Origin: Dysgonomonadaceae bacterium PH5-43
GTDB taxonomy: Bacteria > Bacteroidota > Bacteroidia > Bacteroidales > Azobacteroidaceae
Direction of reading: 5' to 3'
Assembly (NCBI GenBank): GCA_029916745.1
Contig: JARXWK010000013.1
Span: 18,464 to 82,463, forward strand
Length of the DNA stretch: 64,000 nucleotides
Numbering within the stretch: the stretch's first letter is position 1; every line of letters starts with the position of its first letter. This document shows positions 36,361 through 44,924 of this stretch, one piece after another. The position numbers and the translations under genes were made by a program. The notes beneath the pieces are model-generated. The model ran no database searches. It saw only the letters and a list, made by a program, of their open reading frames with translations, and was not told where the DNA came from.

Positions 36361-36625
36361 ATAGTTCTTAGCCTTTCACTCTTAGTTCTTAGTTCAAAAT
36401 GCAAAGCTTCACTTAGGGTCGTCTTTCTACTAAGAGACCCCTTCTCTCTCTTAGTAGAAAGGCGAGGTGTCTCTTAGTAGAAAGACGGGGTGTCTTAAGG
36501 ATAAAGGCGGGGAGGTTCTACTAAGAGCGGCAGGGGGTATCTACTAAGAAGCAGCTCACCTATCTAGTAACAACGACAGGGGGTATCTACTAAGAAGTGG
36601 CTCGCCTATCTAGTAACAACGGCAA
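36361..36625 (+). repeat. 23-bp-unit intergenic repeat element, copy C (short)
   Basis: Begins with a segment shared with copy A (CACTCTTAGTTCTTAGTTCA), then GCAAAGCTTCACTTAGGGTC and about nine 23-bp units. The second and third unit cores are inverted (TCTTAGTAGA), as in copy B. The 3' module of copies A and D is absent. Unlike the other copies it lies between two codirectional genes and is flanked by duplicate terminators. It ends against a run of ten G. Confidence 0.85.
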
Positions 36626-36635
36626 GGGGGGGGGG
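36626..36635 (+). repeat. G10 homopolymer at the end of repeat copy C
   Basis: Ten consecutive G residues, exceptional in this AT-rich sequence. It lies about 90 bp beyond the 3' end of LRR paralogue 2 and outside any reading frame. Length variation by slippage is likely, though no gene is obviously switched by it. Confidence 0.8.
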
Positions 36636-36659
36636 AAGATAGGAGAGGGCGAATAAAAA

Positions 36660-36687
36660 AAGCACCTAATCGATTGATTAAGTGCTT
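36660..36687 (-). terminator. Terminator of the second LRR protein gene
   Basis: Same hairpin as at 34862-34889. The similarity with that copy continues for over 70 bp into the 3' ends of both genes. Confidence 0.75.
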
Positions 36688-36721
36688 TCTCTTATTTACC
36701 TTTAAGGTAGTTTTGTATCTC

Positions 36722-38008
36722 TTACTTCACAATAACAGTTTTGCTATTATTATTTGCATTAACAATATAAACACCTTTGTCTAGAGTTACCTCTTCGTAT
36801 CCGTTAACTACAGATTGATAAACTTTCAATCCTGTTATATTGAATACAGAAATATTTGTAGCTTCTGTTGTTTCAATAGCTATACCATTCGAAATAGATT
36901 GAATAGATACGTTATTGTTGTTGATATTGTTGATTGATGTGAAATCTTTCTCTATAATGTTTGTGAACTCACTCCAACCAGCAGCGGTTGAATAAGCTGT
37001 CTTTGAACCAGTTGGAACATATAATGTACAAGCTGGAGCATTTATTCCGTAAAAACCATTATCGCTCACAACAGGAGGAGTAGTGCTTTTAGAGTTTATC
37101 TCTGTTAATGCCATACTGCCCATAAGTATTGCCATGCCAATATTCTTTACGTTGGTTCCGAAGGTAATTTTAGTTAATCCGCTCATTGCAAAAGCTCCAT
37201 AAGCAATATCAGTAACGCTGTCTGAAATGGTTAGATTGGTTAATCCGGCACAAGCCATAAAAGCACCTTGTTCAATTGAAGTAACTCCATTTGGAACGGA
37301 ATAGGTGTTAGCCTTTGCGCTAGGATATGTAAATAGTTTTTTTCCGTCTTTATCGAATAATACACCGTCTATAGATGAATAATTTTCATTTTCATCAGAA
37401 ACAATAAATTCTTTTATGTTAGGGCATTGCATAAACGCAGGCATATCAATCTCTTCAACACTCTTTGGTATGTTAACGCTAACTAAGCTTGAGCAATATT
37501 CAAAAGCGTCTTTCCCAATGTAAGCAATGCTGTCTCCCAAGGTTATATCTGTTAAATCAGAGCAATTACCAAATGCAGAAGTTCCGATTGACTTAACAGT
37601 GTTTGGTAAAGTAACTGAGGTTAAAATTGTTTTGTTAAACATATAATCTCCAATAGTGTCGTTCTTTGTATATAGAGGCATAGCGATGCCATCGTCGAAA
37701 TAGCCGTCGCCGCCTTCTACGATATTCACAAATAATAAATTTAATGAAGTCAAGATTCCTTCTGTTTCATTTCCGTTAACATCTCGTCCAGCCATTTCTC
37801 TAATGAAAATAATGTCTGTACCATTCAAATTACCAGTTAATAATAAGTCTGGAATTTCGAACTTGCTTGTCTCGTCAATTAGAGTGGATAATGTACCTGC
37901 TGTTTCTACATTAATAATAAGAGGTTCCTCTTCTTGTGCAGACACATTAATTAGTGGTAATAAACATAACATTACCAACATAGTTCTGAAAAGTAATTTT
38001 TTCTGCAT
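36722..38008 (-). CDS. Surface leucine-rich-repeat protein (BspA-like, LRR_5) with T9SS-type tail, paralogue 2
   Basis: A 428-residue exported protein built like paralogue 1: signal peptide ending NVSAQ at about 25, shared N-terminal domain (TAGTLSTLIDETSKFEIPDL), LRR_5 repeats over about 130-320 (ITLGDSIAYIGKDAFEYCSS, LTISDSVTDIAYGAFAMSGL) and a tail differing from paralogue 1 at only a few positions. Conserved ends with diverged repeats suggest that the ligand-facing part evolves faster, or recombines, while secretion and processing signals are kept. A -7 box at 38157 implies a leader of about 140 nt. Confidence 0.85.
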   Translation of the reverse strand: MQKKLLFRTMLVMLCLLPLINVSAQEEEPLIINVETAGTLSTLIDETSKFEIPDLLLTGNLNGTDIIFIREMAGRDVNGNETEGILTSLNLLFVNIVEGGDGYFDDGIAMPLYTKNDTIGDYMFNKTILTSVTLPNTVKSIGTSAFGNCSDLTDITLGDSIAYIGKDAFEYCSSLVSVNIPKSVEEIDMPAFMQCPNIKEFIVSDENENYSSIDGVLFDKDGKKLFTYPSAKANTYSVPNGVTSIEQGAFMACAGLTNLTISDSVTDIAYGAFAMSGLTKITFGTNVKNIGMAILMGSMALTEINSKSTTPPVVSDNGFYGINAPACTLYVPTGSKTAYSTAAGWSEFTNIIEKDFTSINNINNNNVSIQSISNGIAIETTEATNISVFNITGLKVYQSVVNGYEEVTLDKGVYIVNANNNSKTVIVK

Positions 38009-38156
38009 AATCTATTTTTATTTGTTTAGTCTCTTAGTTCCCTACCAGAGACAAGTTGTTTAAATAATAAAAGCGTGGGAACTGTTAATGTTTAAACGCT
38101 TTTGTATTGTTGTGTTCTTTTCGTTATTAAAATTGTTTTATTGAAAATAGTCTCAA

Positions 38157-38164
38157 CAAAGGTA
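38157..38164 (-). promoter_or_regulatory. Putative -7 box of LRR paralogue 2
   Basis: TACCTTTG on the minus strand, about 150 bp before the ATG. The -33 element is weak. Confidence 0.45.
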
Positions 38165-38238
38165 ATACTTTTTTGATAAATGTTGTAACTTTATGTTGTT
38201 ATATGTTTGTTTTTTGTGTTAATATGTTTGGTGTGTAG

Positions 38239-38341
38239 CAAACTGTAGTGCGACACAAAAAAAACTCACTGTGTTTTACCCCGAAACTTACTGTGATTTA
38301 GGGAGAAACACAGTGAGTTTTTTTAAAAACACAGTGAGTTT
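38239..38341. repeat. Quasi-palindromic element, copy 2
   Basis: Lead-in CAAACTGTAGTGCG as in the element at 24006. Arms AAAACTCACTGTGTTT (38261-38276) and its exact complement (38306-38321) follow, with a second complementary half at 38327-38341 and a partial copy at 38285-38298. It lies just beyond the rnr stop, between two leftward genes. It may serve as a terminator, but on the plus strand it also has a T7 tract, like copy 1. Confidence 0.6.
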
Positions 38342-38348
38342 ATCTTTA

Positions 38349-40499
38349 TTACTCAGCCAGTGTAAAGTCTAACTGTTTGCGTTCGAGGTTAGCGCGGGCT
38401 ACTTTAATCTTCAGAGGATCGCCCAATCTATAACGATGTTTGTTACGGCGACCAACTAAGCTATAAGTCTTTTCGTCGAACTCATAGAAATCGTTATCTA
38501 AGTCGCGAACAGGAATCATACCCTCGCACATATTTTCGTTAAGTTCTACATACAATCCCCATTCGGTAACTCCAGAAATAACTCCATCGAATACCATACC
38601 GATTTTATCTGCCATAAATTCAACTTGTTTGTATTTGATAGACGCACGCTCGGCAGTTGCTGCAAGATTTTCCATATCTGACGAGTGTTTACACTCTTCT
38701 TCTAATTTCTGTTCGGGCACAGAACGTCCTCCGCTTAAATATCGGTCGAGCAGTCGGTGAACCATCATATCGGGGTAGCGGCGAATGGGCGAGGTAAAGT
38801 GTGTGTAGTATTTGAATGCCAAGCCATAATGCCCTATGTTTGATGTAGTATAGATAGCCTTAGCCATAGCTCGTATTGCTACAGTTTCGATAAGGTTTTG
38901 CTCTTTCTTACCCTGAACTGTATCTAATAGATTATTTATACTCTTAGATATATCGTTGTTTGAGCCATTGTTTTTCAATTTATATCCGAAACGACGAATA
39001 AACTCCGATAGAGTTTCCATCTTTTCAGGATTAGGTAAATCGTGAACACGATAAACAAATGCTTTTGCTTTTTTATCTTTAGGAGTTTTCCCTATTGTTT
39101 CGGCAACCGTACGATTTGCCAACAACATAAACTCTTCAATAAGTTTATTGGCTTCTTTGGCTTCTTTGAAATACACTCTAAGAGGAGTGCCATCTTCAGC
39201 TATTTCGAAACGCACTTCTTTACGGTCGAAGTTAATAGCTCCGTTAGCAAAACGATTGTCTCTTAATGTTTTTGCGAGTTTGTTTAACGTTAAAATCTCT
39301 TCGCAAAATTCGCCTTGTTCGGTTTCTATAATCTCTTGAGCTTCTTCGTAAGTAAAACGGCGATCGGAGTTTATTATAGTTTTCCTTATTCTATAATTCT
39401 TAACTTCGGCTTCGTTGTTCATTTCAAATATAACGGAGAAACAAAGTTTGTCTTCGTTAGGACGAAGCGAACAAAGTTCGTTACTTAAAACTTCCGGAAG
39501 CATAGGTATTGTTCTGTCGACCAAATAAATTGAAGTTGCTCTTTGTTGAGCTTCTTTATCGATAATGTCGTCTTTCTTAACATAGTGCGTAACATCGGCT
39601 ATGTGTACGCCTACTTCCCACAGTCCTTTAGTAGTTTTTTTGATAGATAGAGCATCGTCGAAGTCTTTGGCATCTTTAGGGTCGATGGTAAAAGTAAGCG
39701 TATCTCTAAAATCTTCACGCTCGGCAATATCTTCCTTAGTTATTTTCTTAGGGATTTTATGAGCGGCTTTCTCTACATTCTCAGGATATTTATAAGGTAA
39801 ACCATATTCGGCTAATATTGCGTGCATCTCGGTGTGCTGATTGCCTGCATCTCCTAAAACATCTATTACTTCGCCTATAGGATTTTTAGCTCTATCGGGC
39901 CATTCTACTATTTTAACAACAGCCTTTTGTCCGTCTTTCCCTCCTTTTAGTTTATCTCTTGGTATAAAAATATCGTTCGATAAAGTTTTACTGTCAACTA
40001 TCAAGAAAGAGTAATTCTTTGTAACATCTAATATGCCTACAAATGTGTTTTGAGCTCTTTCTAAAATTTCAATCACTTCGGCTTCGGTTTCTCTGCCTTT
40101 GCGTTTGGCGTGTATCTGTACTTTAACTCTGTCGCCACTCATAGCGTGCATAGAGTTTCGTTCGTGCACCATTAAAGGCGTTCCACCGTCTTCTGGTATG
40201 AAAGAGTTTTTACCGTTAGAGCGTCTTTCAAACTTTCCTTCGGCTACACTGCCTAAACCATTAAGACGATATTTACCTCTATCGAGTTGAACCAAAAAGT
40301 CGTCCAAAAATAGTGTATCTATAATATCAAGAACCATAAGTTTTCCTGCGTGAGTAGTTACACCTATTTCTGCACTCACTTGTTTGTAGTTCATTGCTTC
40401 TTTAGGATAAGTGTTGAAAAGGTTTACTACCCTTTGTACTATCTCGTTCTTTTTGAGCCTTTTTGTAGGCTTCATTGCTTTAAATTTGTTTTTCGACAT
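38349..40499 (-). CDS. rnr: Ribonuclease R
   Basis: A 716-residue processive 3'-5' exoribonuclease that degrades structured RNA. In order: an N-terminal winged-helix-like region (about 15-75, VVNLFNTYPKEAMNYKQVSA), cold-shock OB folds and the RNB catalytic domain with the metal-binding Asp cluster FTIDPKDAKDFDDALSI (near residue 280). HFTSPIRRYPDMMVHRLLDR follows in the same domain, and the C-terminal S1 domain contains GMVFDGVISGVTEWGLYVEL. An in-frame ATG nine codons in is an alternative start. Divergent from the TamB-like gene. Confidence 0.96.
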   Translation of the reverse strand: MSKNKFKAMKPTKRLKKNEIVQRVVNLFNTYPKEAMNYKQVSAEIGVTTHAGKLMVLDIIDTLFLDDFLVQLDRGKYRLNGLGSVAEGKFERRSNGKNSFIPEDGGTPLMVHERNSMHAMSGDRVKVQIHAKRKGRETEAEVIEILERAQNTFVGILDVTKNYSFLIVDSKTLSNDIFIPRDKLKGGKDGQKAVVKIVEWPDRAKNPIGEVIDVLGDAGNQHTEMHAILAEYGLPYKYPENVEKAAHKIPKKITKEDIAEREDFRDTLTFTIDPKDAKDFDDALSIKKTTKGLWEVGVHIADVTHYVKKDDIIDKEAQQRATSIYLVDRTIPMLPEVLSNELCSLRPNEDKLCFSVIFEMNNEAEVKNYRIRKTIINSDRRFTYEEAQEIIETEQGEFCEEILTLNKLAKTLRDNRFANGAINFDRKEVRFEIAEDGTPLRVYFKEAKEANKLIEEFMLLANRTVAETIGKTPKDKKAKAFVYRVHDLPNPEKMETLSEFIRRFGYKLKNNGSNNDISKSINNLLDTVQGKKEQNLIETVAIRAMAKAIYTTSNIGHYGLAFKYYTHFTSPIRRYPDMMVHRLLDRYLSGGRSVPEQKLEEECKHSSDMENLAATAERASIKYKQVEFMADKIGMVFDGVISGVTEWGLYVELNENMCEGMIPVRDLDNDFYEFDEKTYSLVGRRNKHRYRLGDPLKIKVARANLERKQLDFTLAE

Positions 40500-40523
40500 A
40501 ACATTCTATTAATATCTGTTAAA

Positions 40524-40531
40524 CAAAGATA
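40524..40531 (-). promoter_or_regulatory. Putative -7 box of rnr
   Basis: TATCTTTG on the minus strand, 25 bp before the rnr ATG. The nearest TTTG upstream is spaced too closely (15 nt), so only the -7 box supports the call. Confidence 0.5.
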
Positions 40532-40560
40532 GTTATTTATTGTTTTCAAAGTACTATAAG

Positions 40561-40590
40561 TTTGTTTTATATTTTAATAATATACTTTTG
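40561..40590 (+). promoter_or_regulatory. Promoter-like sequence immediately before the tamB-like start
   Basis: TTTG (40561-40564), 18 nt, TACTTTTG (40583-40590). The predicted transcription start falls on or next to the GTG at 40596, which would make the message leaderless or move the real start downstream. Confidence 0.5.
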
Positions 40591-40595
40591 TAGAG

Positions 40596-43500
40596 GTGAA
40601 AAAGAAAATAGTACGCATATTACTGATTATTATTGCAGCTTTGTTAGCTGTGATACTTTTAGTGTATGCCTTATTGTGGGTTCCTCCAGTGCAGCAAAAG
40701 ATAAAAGATATTGCTCTTAAAGAAGTAATGAAAATAACAGGAAACCAAATAAGTATAGGCAATTTATATTTACGTCCGTTTAATAAATTAAAACTCGATA
40801 ATATTTATGTTGAAGATCTAAGTGGTGATACTTTATTGTATGCCGACAAACTTTCGGCAGGTTTTGATTTGTTTAAGATGTTGGATAATCACCTGCTTAT
40901 AAAATCGGTAGAGCTTGAAAACTTTGTAGCTAATATTAATAAAGATAGTGTTAATGGCGATTTTAACTTTCAGTTTATAATAGATGCTTTTTCTTCGGAA
41001 GATAATGATACTACATCAACCTCTTCAATGTCTGTTCGGATTGATGATATTAAAATAAAAGGAGGGAACATTAATTACGATATTCTTTCAGAGCCTTTGC
41101 TTTCTGATGTTTTTGATTACAATCATATAAGTATAAACGATTTAGAGACCGATGTAAACTTAAAGTCTATAGATATAGAAAGTCTTGATGTTGCCTTAAA
41201 CAAATTTTCTCTTAAAGAACGTAGCGGTATTGTGGTAAACAATATAGCTCTAAAGGCAAACTCAGATAATGAAAGAATTAATATCAACGATTTGCAGATT
41301 GATATTCTTAACTCAACATTAAACGTACCTGAAGCTTGGGTAGATTATAGTGGTTACGAACTTAAAGATATTGTTGCTAAGGGTAAGTACTTTGTTCGTT
41401 CAGACAATAACTCTATAAATCTTTCCGACTTTAAGATGTTTTATGCTGATATAGCTGCATTCAAAGAAGAATTAACTTTTTCGATTAATACCGAAGGGCA
41501 GTTGCCAGAAGTTACTGTTAATAACTTGAAAGCAAACTATGGCGAAGGTATGAGGCTTAAGCTTGCTGCTTATATAAAAGACTTTAATAAATGGGAAAAT
41601 ACACCACTCGAACTTAACATTGATTATTTAGATATTTATGAAAACGGACTTGAACATATTGCTGATTTTGCTATGTCGGGCGAACTCCCTATAAATGTTA
41701 ATAGTGTAAATGTTTCTGGAAACTTAAGCGGACGCTTGCCTGATATAAATATTAACTTGTCGGCAAAAACTGATGTTGGAGATGCTTTGCTTAATGCTAA
41801 TGGAGGTTATGAGTTTGATTCGGGAGATGCTCAATTTAATATTTCTCTACTTGCCAATGATTTTGACATAAACACCATACTTAATGATACTGTTTACGGT
41901 TGGGCAGGTTTGCAAGCCGAAGCTATAGGTAGTATATCTGGTTCGGGAGTAATAAATGCTCGTGCGTCTGCAAACATTAATAGATTTGATTATAATGGTT
42001 ATAGCTACAACAATGTAAATGCTAATGGTAGTTATGTAGGCGATAGCATAATGTTTATTATTGATAGTAAAGATATTAATCTACCTCTGTATGCCGAAGG
42101 AAAAGCGAATATAGGGAAATATAATCCATCGGCAAATATTTATTTAAGAGCCGACTCTATTAATCTTGATACACTAAATATTATACCTAATGTTAATAAT
42201 ATAATATTTGCTACGGCTATTAAAGCAGATGTAAAAGGGTTCGATCTCGAGAAAATGTATGTCGATTTAACTATCGACAGCTTGTTCTTTCGGAATGAAA
42301 TAGGAGAGTTTTACGAACCGTCATTAAATTTAATATATAATGCAGCAGATAGTAGTAGTAAAGAGCTTAGTATAAATTCTCGTCATATAACAGCTGATGC
42401 TAAGGGACAGTTTTCTTACAATGGTTTTATTGAATCAATGAAAGAAACTCTGCCGGGTGTGTTTGGTTATCCCCAAGCTAATATAAAAAAGAAAGATGAA
42501 GTTGCTGAAACATTTAACTTCCGTATAGGAATTAATGAAATTAACTCTGTAACTGATTTGTTGGATCTGCCGCAGGCTATACCCGATTCTATTTTCTTTA
42601 TGGGTAGATATAGAAACAATGGAACGGATATGAATCTTTCGTTAAGTGCTTATACTATGTTTACCGAGTCGGATACTATTATTGCAAGTATTATTCTTAA
42701 AAATATAGAAGATAGGTTGGGGGCTAACATTCATATTGATAACAAATCATCTAATTATGACTTCGATGGAGGTGTTGATGCTGAAATAGAGTTTCTTCCA
42801 GTTACATCAAATAACGGAATGCCAAATATGAATATATTTCTTAATCCTTCGTTGTTGGTATTGAACGAAACATTCTTCGACCTAAATCCTTCACGAATAG
42901 AAATAAGAGACAGTACATATACGGTTTACGATTTATCTTTGTCTCAGTCTGAAAATCCTAATGAGTATATAAAATTAGATGGAGTAGTATCGGCATCTAA
43001 AGCAGATAGCTTAACTGTAGATGTGTCGCACTTTCAATTTGGTACAGTATTCGGGGCAATGAAAGCCGATATACCTTTGTCTGGTGAAGCTAATGGTAAG
43101 ATTACTGCACGTAATATTTTATCAGCTCCATTTATACTAACAAGAAATTTATCAATCAATAATATTATATTCTCAGGTAACGAAATAGGAGATATAAATA
43201 TAAAAAGTGGTTGGAATAGCGAACGTAATGGAATAGCTTTACGTGCAACGTTGGATCACCCCGAAAGAGAACAATCTGTAATATCTGGCTTTGCAAATCC
43301 CGAAACGGATTCGCTAAGGCTTAATGCTACAATAAAAGATATTCAGATGAAGTGGATAGAACCATTTACCGAAGGCTTGTTTTATGGCTTGGAAGGAAAT
43401 ATAGGTGCTAATATATCTATTAAAGGTAAAATTAAAACGCCAGAAGTTAGTGGCACTGCTTATTTCGATAAATCTCGCTTAGGGATTAATATGCTCAATA

Positions 43501-44924
43501 CTCTTTACACTATTACCGACACTCTTTATATTAGTTCTGATAGGGTAGAGGTTAAGCAGTTTACGCTTAAAGATGAGAATAATAATAAGTTGGTGGTCGA
43601 TGGTAAGGTTACTCACAACAATTTTGCAAAAATCAATCCAGATATATCTATAAGTTTCAATAACTTTCAGGTGATGAATAATGAGAATAAAACAGATAGC
43701 TTATTTTATGGTAACTTACGACTTAATGGTCAACTTAAGTTTACAAAGCAGCACGAAGATTATCTGTTGTCGGGAAATATGACTCATACTCCTAATTCAA
43801 AACTTATGATTAATATACCTTCATCGGCTAAAACTGCTGATAGATATAACTTTGTTACTTATGTTGATGCCGAAGGTATTCCTATTGCTGAAGACGAAAT
43901 AGATAAGTTGGCTGCACTTAATGTAAACTTTCCTTTTAGAGTAAACGTAAATTTAACTCTAAACTCAGGCTTACACGCTGGAGTTGTTTATAATATGGCT
44001 ACTGGCGATGCAGCCGAAGTGTCGGGTAATGGAACTATAGGATTTACTTATGAGCTTGGTTCTCCTAATATGAATCTTTCGGGCGATTTTGTGCTCGAAT
44101 CGGGCAAGGCTACTCTATCATTACTTAATATAACAAAGAAAACATTAACGGTAGAAGAGGGTAGTAAACTTATATTTAAAGGAAACCCACTTAATACATC
44201 GTTTGATGTTACTGCTTTATATTCTTTAAGAGCCGACCTTGCAACTTTAGACCAAAGTTTTAGCGACTTAATGTCGAGAACTCGTATTCCTGTAACTGTT
44301 GCTATTACGGCTACTGGCAATATGAATAATCCAGAACTAAAATATGATTTACGTATACCTAATCAACCTGAAGAGATACAACGTAAAGTATCGGGATTGC
44401 TATATACAGATGATATAAAGATTAAACAAATTGCTTACTTGCTTGCTGTTGGAAGCTTTATGCCTCCCGACTTAAATGGAGCAGGAAATAGTAATAATCT
44501 TCTTACAACTGTAGGTTCGAGTGCTTTAAGTTCTGCTCTTAATTCTGCTCTGTCGGGAATACTTAACGATAACTGGAGTATAGGTACAGACCTTAAAGCT
44601 GGTGAAGATGGATTTAATGATATGGACGTTGATGTAAACATATCAACTCAATTATTTGATGATAGACTAACTATTAATGGTACTATCGGATATACTAACG
44701 ATGAGGCTTCGACTAATAATAATCTTACTGGCGACTTCGATGTGGAATATAAGTTAGTGCCATCGGGTAATATAGTGCTTAAGGCTTACAATAAAACAAA
44801 TAATAAATACTTCGAAACAGCTCCTTATACTCAAGGAGTAGGGGTGGTGTATAAAAGAAATGCAAAAACATTTAAGCGACTCTTTGATAAACTTATTTGG
44901 AGAAAAGAAAAAGAAGAAAAATGA
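40596..44924 (+). CDS. TamB-like translocation and assembly module protein
   Basis: A 1442-residue AsmA/TamB-superfamily envelope protein. A single N-terminal membrane anchor (about 5-27) is followed by more than 1100 residues of beta-strand-rich repeats that would form a long hydrophobic groove spanning the periplasm. The C-terminal DUF490/TamB domain (about 1080-1440) has YELGSPNMNLSGDFVLESGK, GTDLKAGEDGFNDMDVDVNI and a final strand typical of outer-membrane partners. It is thought to help move lipids or outer-membrane proteins. The start is GTG at 40596. The BamA/TamA-like partner gene overlaps the stop in an ATGA, supporting a Tam-type pair. Confidence 0.92.
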   Translation: MKKKIVRILLIIIAALLAVILLVYALLWVPPVQQKIKDIALKEVMKITGNQISIGNLYLRPFNKLKLDNIYVEDLSGDTLLYADKLSAGFDLFKMLDNHLLIKSVELENFVANINKDSVNGDFNFQFIIDAFSSEDNDTTSTSSMSVRIDDIKIKGGNINYDILSEPLLSDVFDYNHISINDLETDVNLKSIDIESLDVALNKFSLKERSGIVVNNIALKANSDNERININDLQIDILNSTLNVPEAWVDYSGYELKDIVAKGKYFVRSDNNSINLSDFKMFYADIAAFKEELTFSINTEGQLPEVTVNNLKANYGEGMRLKLAAYIKDFNKWENTPLELNIDYLDIYENGLEHIADFAMSGELPINVNSVNVSGNLSGRLPDININLSAKTDVGDALLNANGGYEFDSGDAQFNISLLANDFDINTILNDTVYGWAGLQAEAIGSISGSGVINARASANINRFDYNGYSYNNVNANGSYVGDSIMFIIDSKDINLPLYAEGKANIGKYNPSANIYLRADSINLDTLNIIPNVNNIIFATAIKADVKGFDLEKMYVDLTIDSLFFRNEIGEFYEPSLNLIYNAADSSSKELSINSRHITADAKGQFSYNGFIESMKETLPGVFGYPQANIKKKDEVAETFNFRIGINEINSVTDLLDLPQAIPDSIFFMGRYRNNGTDMNLSLSAYTMFTESDTIIASIILKNIEDRLGANIHIDNKSSNYDFDGGVDAEIEFLPVTSNNGMPNMNIFLNPSLLVLNETFFDLNPSRIEIRDSTYTVYDLSLSQSENPNEYIKLDGVVSASKADSLTVDVSHFQFGTVFGAMKADIPLSGEANGKITARNILSAPFILTRNLSINNIIFSGNEIGDINIKSGWNSERNGIALRATLDHPEREQSVISGFANPETDSLRLNATIKDIQMKWIEPFTEGLFYGLEGNIGANISIKGKIKTPEVSGTAYFDKSRLGINMLNTLYTITDTLYISSDRVEVKQFTLKDENNNKLVVDGKVTHNNFAKINPDISISFNNFQVMNNENKTDSLFYGNLRLNGQLKFTKQHEDYLLSGNMTHTPNSKLMINIPSSAKTADRYNFVTYVDAEGIPIAEDEIDKLAALNVNFPFRVNVNLTLNSGLHAGVVYNMATGDAAEVSGNGTIGFTYELGSPNMNLSGDFVLESGKATLSLLNITKKTLTVEEGSKLIFKGNPLNTSFDVTALYSLRADLATLDQSFSDLMSRTRIPVTVAITATGNMNNPELKYDLRIPNQPEEIQRKVSGLLYTDDIKIKQIAYLLAVGSFMPPDLNGAGNSNNLLTTVGSSALSSALNSALSGILNDNWSIGTDLKAGEDGFNDMDVDVNISTQLFDDRLTINGTIGYTNDEASTNNNLTGDFDVEYKLVPSGNIVLKAYNKTNNKYFETAPYTQGVGVVYKRNAKTFKRLFDKLIWRKEKEEK

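Noticed and set aside
44897..44920. Earlier in-frame ATG of the TamA-like gene
   Set aside because: The ATG at 44921 overlaps the tamB-like stop as ATGA and gives a proper lipoprotein signal; the extra eight residues are only basic and low-complexity.
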